Below, piece by piece: positions 59,000 to 64,000 of a stretch of DNA of 64,000 nt. The notes under the pieces are model-generated. The model was not told the origin of the DNA, did not search any database, and was given only the letters and a program-made list of their open reading frames with translations. How positions within the stretch are numbered: position 1 is the stretch's first letter; each line of letters starts with the position of its first letter. Source of the DNA: Morinoia aosen (taxonomy: Eukaryota; Arthropoda; Malacostraca; Amphipoda; Talitridae); assembly GCA_030386875.1 (NCBI GenBank), contig CM059566.1, forward strand, positions 42,506,068-42,570,067, written 5' to 3'. The translations under genes were made by a program, and so were the position numbers.

Positions 59000-59370
59000 A
59001 CCCGCAAAAAACACAGCTTCACTTAAATGTGCAGGAATGGACTGAATGAAAACCGACCACGACGTGGGCTTCGTCACGAACCGCGTCACATTGCCGCTGC
59101 TCGTTTGAATTTTGAGCAAACTTCGTTGGACACAGAAAATTGCTTTTGGCAGCGAGTGTTATGGAGAGCTGACGCGAAAATTGAGCTATGTGAACATCGA
59201 GATGTCAATGAGATTTGGTGCAAAAATGTGAAGATTTCCTCCAAGAGCACACAGTGCGAAGAGTGTGAGGTGGAAGGGTTCAATGCCTCGTGTTCGCCCA
59301 CGAAGAATTGGATAATTGAATTAAACTATGAAACCTACAAAAAGATTTACAGATATTTCACAGCCTGATC
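59000..59370 (+). pseudogene. Tc1-type transposase fragment
   Basis: A 113-codon frame (from the ATG at 59,027) reads NGLNENRPRRGLRHEPRHIA, then ARLNFEQTSLDTENCFWQRV, then LWRADAKIELCEHRDVNEIW. This matches the Tc1 region NGL-gR-PRrKP-L-kH--aRL-FA, then FW--VLWSDE-KIELF-h----VWR, ending the DNA-binding domain and entering the first catalytic Asp block. The usual SDE is changed to RAD. Homology fades after about 59,250. No terminal repeats are seen, so it is a degraded internal fragment. Confidence 0.75.
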
Positions 59371-60712
59371 ACTTAGCTAACACTATCCTAACGTAATAAA
59401 ATCTAACACTTCCTAGCCTCTCTTAATCCATCCTAAGCTAACCTGCTAATCTGACGTATTTGAATGGGGGACAATATAAAATATAAGCAAGACAATATAT
59501 TATAAATATGTTGATAAGAGGAATAAAGAGAATAGCATGACACTAAAAGGAAACCTATAACCTTCTAGTCCAAATATTAGCATTTGTTTTCCAGTGGTAT
59601 AAAAAACCCACGCTTAAATGAATGGCTGTATTGTTTCACTCATATCCTTTTTGCAATGACCATCGGTCAGTCGGTATTCCAGACATTTTGAAAATTTGTT
59701 CGGAGAATTCATATCTTAAATAAATATATAAGCTTGAAAAATTTCCAGTCACCTTCTTTTTTAAGAAGAAATGCAGAGCAGAATAAATTGATTAAAAACA
59801 TGTTCAAACGCTTCTAAAATTTAAAGCAAATGCTACACAGAAATTAGAATGAAAAAGATCCATGAGTTCTCAGTACTGCACAAATAATTTTGTTATTAAC
59901 TATTAATTAATTGTTATTAATAGTTACATTAATTTTGTTATTAATTATTTGTTATTAAATTTTGCATAACTTCATTATAATATGTGTATTATTTATTAAA
60001 TTCTTCACGGTTTTCTGTGCGCATAGTAATAACTATAAAGCGTGACGTCATAAAAATAGAAAATTAATATTAAAGTTTTCAATTTTGACCGACAACACTA
60101 AATTTAAAGCTATCAAGTAAGCTACTGTGTACGAATAGTTTGATTCCTATCAGTTATTCGAATAAGATCAGAAGATAACATTTCACCATAATATCAATTA
60201 AACTCTGCAACGAATTAGAATGCTAAAAAATCTTCATCAGATTAGCAGCTGTAAAACTAGACAATTTTTTCAGTCCTCACTGATGTCTATCATTTCTCGT
60301 CTCATTGACGTCAAACTTTACTTTAGTCCCTATGTTGCTCGGAGTGTAAATTTTAATTGATGGAGATTTTCGATGAATGACGTGAAGCAATCATTGAAAC
60401 ATATTTTTCACTTTCATTTCTTTCAATAGATTTTTCACTTTCATTTCTTCAACGCTGAGCACGGCGCTTATAAAAATCAAAACAAACTATAGGAGAAGAA
60501 CAATGCGCATTTGGCACCCCAGTCCTACCCCAAAGTTTCACTCAAGCCCCAAAATAGGAAATCAGTAAAGGAAGCAGAACTCTTAGGGAAATCCGTGGGC
60601 TCAGAATCGGAGCCGTTAATTCAGAGGCGCAAATAATTAGGCGCTGTAAAACGGATCCGTCGCGTCGCTGGTGGGATAATTAGAGCCGGAGGAGGCTGGG
60701 GACCATGGTGCT
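59371..60712. other. unassigned, mainly AT-rich stretch
   Basis: A degenerate TTATTAAT-rich run lies at about 59,888-59,960. At about 60,600-60,680 there is a non-repetitive GC-richer segment with two TAATTAG sites. No gene. Confidence 0.35.
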
Positions 60713-61003
60713 GAGTCTCTCTCTACTCTCGCAGCTCGACGGAGGTGATTAAAGCAAGGTCTGCTGGAGTTACCCGTGCGGTTATTACGGAGTCTCTCTA
60801 CTCTTGCAACTCGACGGAGGTGATTAAAGCAAGGTCTGCTGGAGTTACCCGTGCAGTTATTACGGAGTCTCTCTACTCTTGCAACTCGACGGAGGTGATT
60901 AAAGCAAGGTCTGCTGGAGTTACCCGTGCAGTTATTACGGAGTCTCTCTACTCTTGCAGCTCGACGGAGGTGATTAAAGCGAGGCCTGCTGGAGTTGCTC
61001 CCT
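60713..61003. repeat. 75-bp tandem array, about four units
   Basis: The unit is GAGTCTCTCTACTCTTGCAA, CTCGACGGAGGTGATTAAAG, CAAGGTCTGCTGGAGTTACC, CGTGC-GTTATTACG. Copies are nearly identical. The unit length is a multiple of three, so an 86-codon frame (60,745-61,005) is open and repeats every 25 residues. That is an artefact of the period. Confidence 0.95.
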
Positions 61004-61879
61004 GAAGATAGTACTCATGAAAGAAATTGAGTGAAAAAAATGACAACCAACTTAAAAATAGACGGAGAGGGATGGAAAGGTTTGGGGTATAAATGAAAAA
61101 TATTAGCCTTATCCGCATGATGAGTGTTTTGAAGCGACAGGAAACGTTTTAAGGAACTAGAAAATAGATAAACGGAATTGACCGATGAGTTTTGACGATA
61201 TTATAACAAAGATGATAGCGCAGGAAATCGGCTGAGTAAACAATATGAGTAGATAGAATTCTAGTGCAACAAACAGTTAATGGGAAGTTGTATCCAACTA
61301 GACACAGCAACACCAAAGCTGTCATTAGATCCGTCTCCTGTGCTGACTCCGAGGAGAAATGCTTGGGTTGCACCTTATTCTTCCTGGATGTGCTGTGGGG
61401 AGCTTATTTTCCCCTGCGCCCGTCGCCGAGTAGAGTACGGGAGTCCTAGGGTCCCCAAGGAGCGCTCACTCCCCCAAAACACAGAAAGACAGTCCCTTTC
61501 AGCACTTCACTATGGAATGATAAAAAAATGAACATTTACTCGCACTCAAACATAAAATTAGAGCAGGATGCCTCGTGTTACTCAATCTCTCCTTACAATA
61601 ACCCAAAAAGAATAAATGATCACACGCTGCAACGTAATTTTACACAGAGGTGGTTCAAGGAAGATGCACTCAAGTATAAGCAGGGGAAACATTTGCAGGA
61701 CTTCGCACATAAGCCCAGACAAGATTAATTAAATATGAGAAGCTATTCAAGTTGCCGAGGTAGAGAATAATCACACGGAGTTATTACGGAAGCAGGCACG
61801 GGCAGGGAATTATTCCGCAGTGAAGCTGGAAGAGGTAATTGTTTGTACCTAATGGTGCGTGTGTGGGGCGCTGTTGTGA
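61004..61879. other. unassigned stretch
   Basis: No gene is recognised. Confidence 0.35.
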
Positions 61880-62345
61880 GCTGCGGTGCTGCACTGTGAT
61901 CCAGCCGTGCACTGCACTGTGCCAAAACCGTGCATTGCGATGTGCCAAAACTGGGCAGGGCAATGAACCAGAGCTGTGCAGCAAGTGCACTGCGGTCGAG
62001 CTGGCTGTGCTCTACACTTTTTTCCATTGTGCACTACACCGTGCAGTGCACTTTTTTAAAACCGCGCAGTGCACTGTCTTGGAACCGTGTAGTGCAATGT
62101 CTTAGAACCGTGTAGTGCACTCTTGAAACCGTGCAGTGCACCGTCTTGGAATCGTGCAATGCACTGAATTGGAACAGTGTAGTGCACTGTCTTGAAACCG
62201 TGCAATGCACTGTCTTGAATCCATGCAATGCACTGTCTTGAAACCGTGCAATGCACTGTCTTGGAACCGTGTAGTGCACTGTCTTAGAACCGTGCGGAGC
62301 TGTGCATTGTACTGTGGTATAACTGTATAGTGCACTACGACAAAA
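61880..62345. repeat. 23-bp tandem array with a GTGCA-TGCAC core
   Basis: Units of about 23 bp follow the pattern AACCGTGCAATGCACTGTCTTG. They are best preserved at 62,100-62,290, with degenerate copies leading in from 61,880. Frames on both strands are periodic artefacts. Confidence 0.9.
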
Positions 62346-62401
62346 CTATCCACTAGTCCATAACAAAGCTGGGCAGTTTACCAAGATAGAGCAACAGAGC
62401 G

Positions 62402-62715
62402 ATGCAGTGCACCGAGTCAAAGCCACAGAGCGGTGCAGTGCACCGAGTCAGAGCCACAGAGCGGTGCAGTGCACCGAGTCAGAGCCACAGAGCGGTGCAG
62501 TGCACCGAGTCAGAGCCACAGAGCGATGCAGTGCACCGAGTCAGAGCCACAGAGCGATGCAGTGCACCGAGTCAAAGCCACAGAGCGGTGCAGTGCACCG
62601 AGTCAAAGCCACAGAGCGGTGCAGTGCACCAAGTCAAAGCCACAGAGCGGTGCAGTGCAGCGAGTCAGAGCCACAAAGCGATGCAGTGCACTGAGTCAGA
62701 GCCGCAGTGCAGTGC
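62402..62715. repeat. 31-bp tandem array with a GTGCAGTGCAC core
   Basis: About ten units follow the pattern GGTGCAGTGCACCGAGTCAG then AGCCACAGAGC. They contain the same palindromic GTGCAGTGCAC that marks the neighbouring 23-bp array. The units are very uniform. Confidence 0.95.
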
Positions 62716-63137
62716 ACAGAAGCAGAGCTTCATTACAAAACCACGCAGCCATAAAGAATAAATTCTTCGACTGCCTCAGCTCCAGCGGATAATTTCGAGC
62801 ACATTTAGCTCGCCGCGTCTCACAATAGTTTACAAGCTATTCAGATGCAGGTGATGGCGCTGGGAATTGTTGTGCACGCTCTTCTAGGGAAGATTATTTC
62901 TCAGTCAGTAATGGCGAAGAAAATAATTTGAAATTCCTTTCTAGTGTTCAGAATCATAGAAATAACCAATAGAGATAGAATATTAATTTCTGCTCTGCAC
63001 AATGTTGAATTACTGCAGCACAATGAGCGTTAAAATGTTACAAACCAAATAACTATGAAAATAATGCACGAGACTTGATGCGAGGAGCGTCGAGGGAACT
63101 AAGGAGTTGGGCGAGATTCACAATTCAAATTATTGTT
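62716..63137. other. unassigned stretch
   Basis: Nothing recognised. Confidence 0.35.
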
Positions 63138-63788
63138 TCCATAAAAGTCATCAGGGAGCCGTAGCAATCGTAGTAAAAATGAAAGAGCAAGACAAGCTAC
63201 TTGAATCATTTAAGGTATATATTCGAATAAAACCTAATTTCAAACGTTCCTGCCGGAATGCAAGCTACTCTTGTTTATAAGTTTAGTTGTGCACGCTGTG
63301 CATCAGAGTACGTTGGATGCACATCCCGTAGTCTTCGCACTCGAGTCAGCGAGCATTCTGGTAGGAGCTTTAGAACAGGCTCAATTTTGGCAAAACCCCC
63401 TTTTTCCGCCGTTCGAGAGCATTCGGACGAGTGCGATAGTGCAATTTCCATTAATCAATTTTCAATTTTAGCAAAACCCCAGTTATATACAGATATGCGC
63501 ATTTTAGAGTCCTTGTACATTTTTAAACTTAGGCCGGCTTTAAATAACACTCTGAGTTCTTTTCCTTTAGCCATTGTAAATAGATAATCACAATTAACGC
63601 AATTTTATAGCTTGTTTTTAGAATGGTCATTCTTAGATTTGATTTGTCTTTTTGTCTATTCTTACTCTTTACTTTGTACTTTTCAGATTTCTAATCACTG
63701 ATGATGGCCTGTGGCCGAAACGTTTGAAATTAGGTTTTATTCGAATATATACCTTAAATGATTCAAGTAGCTTGTCTTGCTCTTTCAT
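63138..63788 (+). mobile_element. Penelope-like retroelement fragment (endonuclease part, 5'-truncated fossil)
   Basis: The open frame 63,258-63,587 (109 codons) has the features of the GIY-YIG endonuclease of Penelope-like elements: VYKFSCARC, then YVGCTSRSL, an R-x-x-EH block, and the late ESLYIFKLRPALN segment. A 3' region with CTGATGATGGCCTGTGGCCG, a stretch characteristic of these elements, follows at about 63,700. The reverse transcriptase is absent, so the copy is incomplete. Inverted repeats of about 67 bp, identical by eye, lie at 63,181-63,247 and 63,720-63,786. AAATTATTGTTT flanks at 63,126 and 63,789 are a possible target duplication. Identical repeats point to a young insertion. 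Confidence 0.8.
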
Positions 63789-64000
63789 TTAAATTATTGT
63801 TTATACAATGTTGTTGAACGACTTGGAAATATGCAGCAGACTCATTGATGAGAAAAATATGCCATTATAAGTAACTTCCTCGGAGAGAAAGGTTCAAAAA
63901 TCTCAAAGTCAACAGAAGGGAAATTTTTTCATACAGTTTTTTGAAATGCACCATGATTTTTTTCCATATTCAAGAGATGGGATCTAGAAAGAAATGTATG
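63789..64000. other. unassigned right edge
   Basis: Begins with the possible right target duplication (AAATTATTGTTT). Nothing else seen. Confidence 0.4.

Noticed and set aside
61839-62353. Small Cys/His-rich repeat proteins near 62 kb
   Set aside because: They are translations of the 23-bp array, with a 23-residue periodicity in each frame.
62402-62792. 31-bp array as a CRISPR
   Set aside because: The repeats are head-to-tail without unique spacers and the window is eukaryotic.

Overview
The window is nuclear DNA from an arthropod, most likely an insect. It is AT-rich, gene-poor and loaded with repeats. It has spliced genes with GT-AG introns, one cuticle-type chitin-binding protein, and relics of piggyBac, mariner, Tc1, pogo-like, Helitron, SINE and Penelope-like elements. 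I see nothing bacterial: no operons, CRISPR, rRNA or free-standing tRNA gene.

The one well-supported host gene lies on the minus strand between 22,551 and 15,535. It shows two coding exons (22,551-21,853 and 19,821-15,535) joined in phase 0 across a 2-kb intron. Together they give about 1,661 residues: a single six-cysteine chitin-binding type-2 (CBM14/peritrophin-A) domain split by the intron, then a very long Ser/Thr/Pro-rich tail with Tyr/Asp/Glu-rich, Arg/Lys-rich and poly-Thr segments. This fits the CPAP1 class (cuticular proteins analogous to peritrophins, one domain), with an unusually long mucin-like tail. The signal-peptide exon is upstream and I did not find it with confidence. A second, small minus-strand gene end (2,808-about 1,280) encodes an unrecognised helical C-terminus.

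Region 1-9 kb is a transposon graveyard. It holds a piggyBac transposase relic (1-655), a TTAA-flanked MITE with piggyBac-like ends (3,283-3,510), a foldback element (3,778-4,340), and a 3.7-kb TTAA-bounded composite (4,997-8,674). Inside the composite, two copies of one 530-bp foldback element in opposite orientation bracket a pogo-like HTH fragment. Region 9-15 kb has a tRNA-derived SINE and a 32-bp tandem array. The intron at 19.8-21.9 kb carries a 227-bp Helitron-like element with both ends intact.

From 22.6 to 64 kb I recognise no convincing host gene. The stretch is intergenic or the long 5' intron of the CPAP1 gene. It contains a mariner transposase fragment (22.9 kb), a 35/30-bp minisatellite open in five reading frames (27.6-28.5 kb), a 32-bp array (35.9 kb), two copies of an unnamed 340-bp dispersed repeat (38.4 and 50.0 kb), an alternating-palindrome cluster (45.5 kb), a mariner-ended foldback (48.9 kb), a Tc1 transposase fragment (59.0 kb), 75-, 23- and 31-bp arrays (60.7-62.7 kb), and a Penelope-like element remnant with a GIY-YIG endonuclease frame and 67-bp inverted ends (63.1-63.8 kb). 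Several GC- and CpG-rich islands in this stretch are unexplained and may be regulatory. Coordinates of repeats were read by eye and may be off by a few bases.
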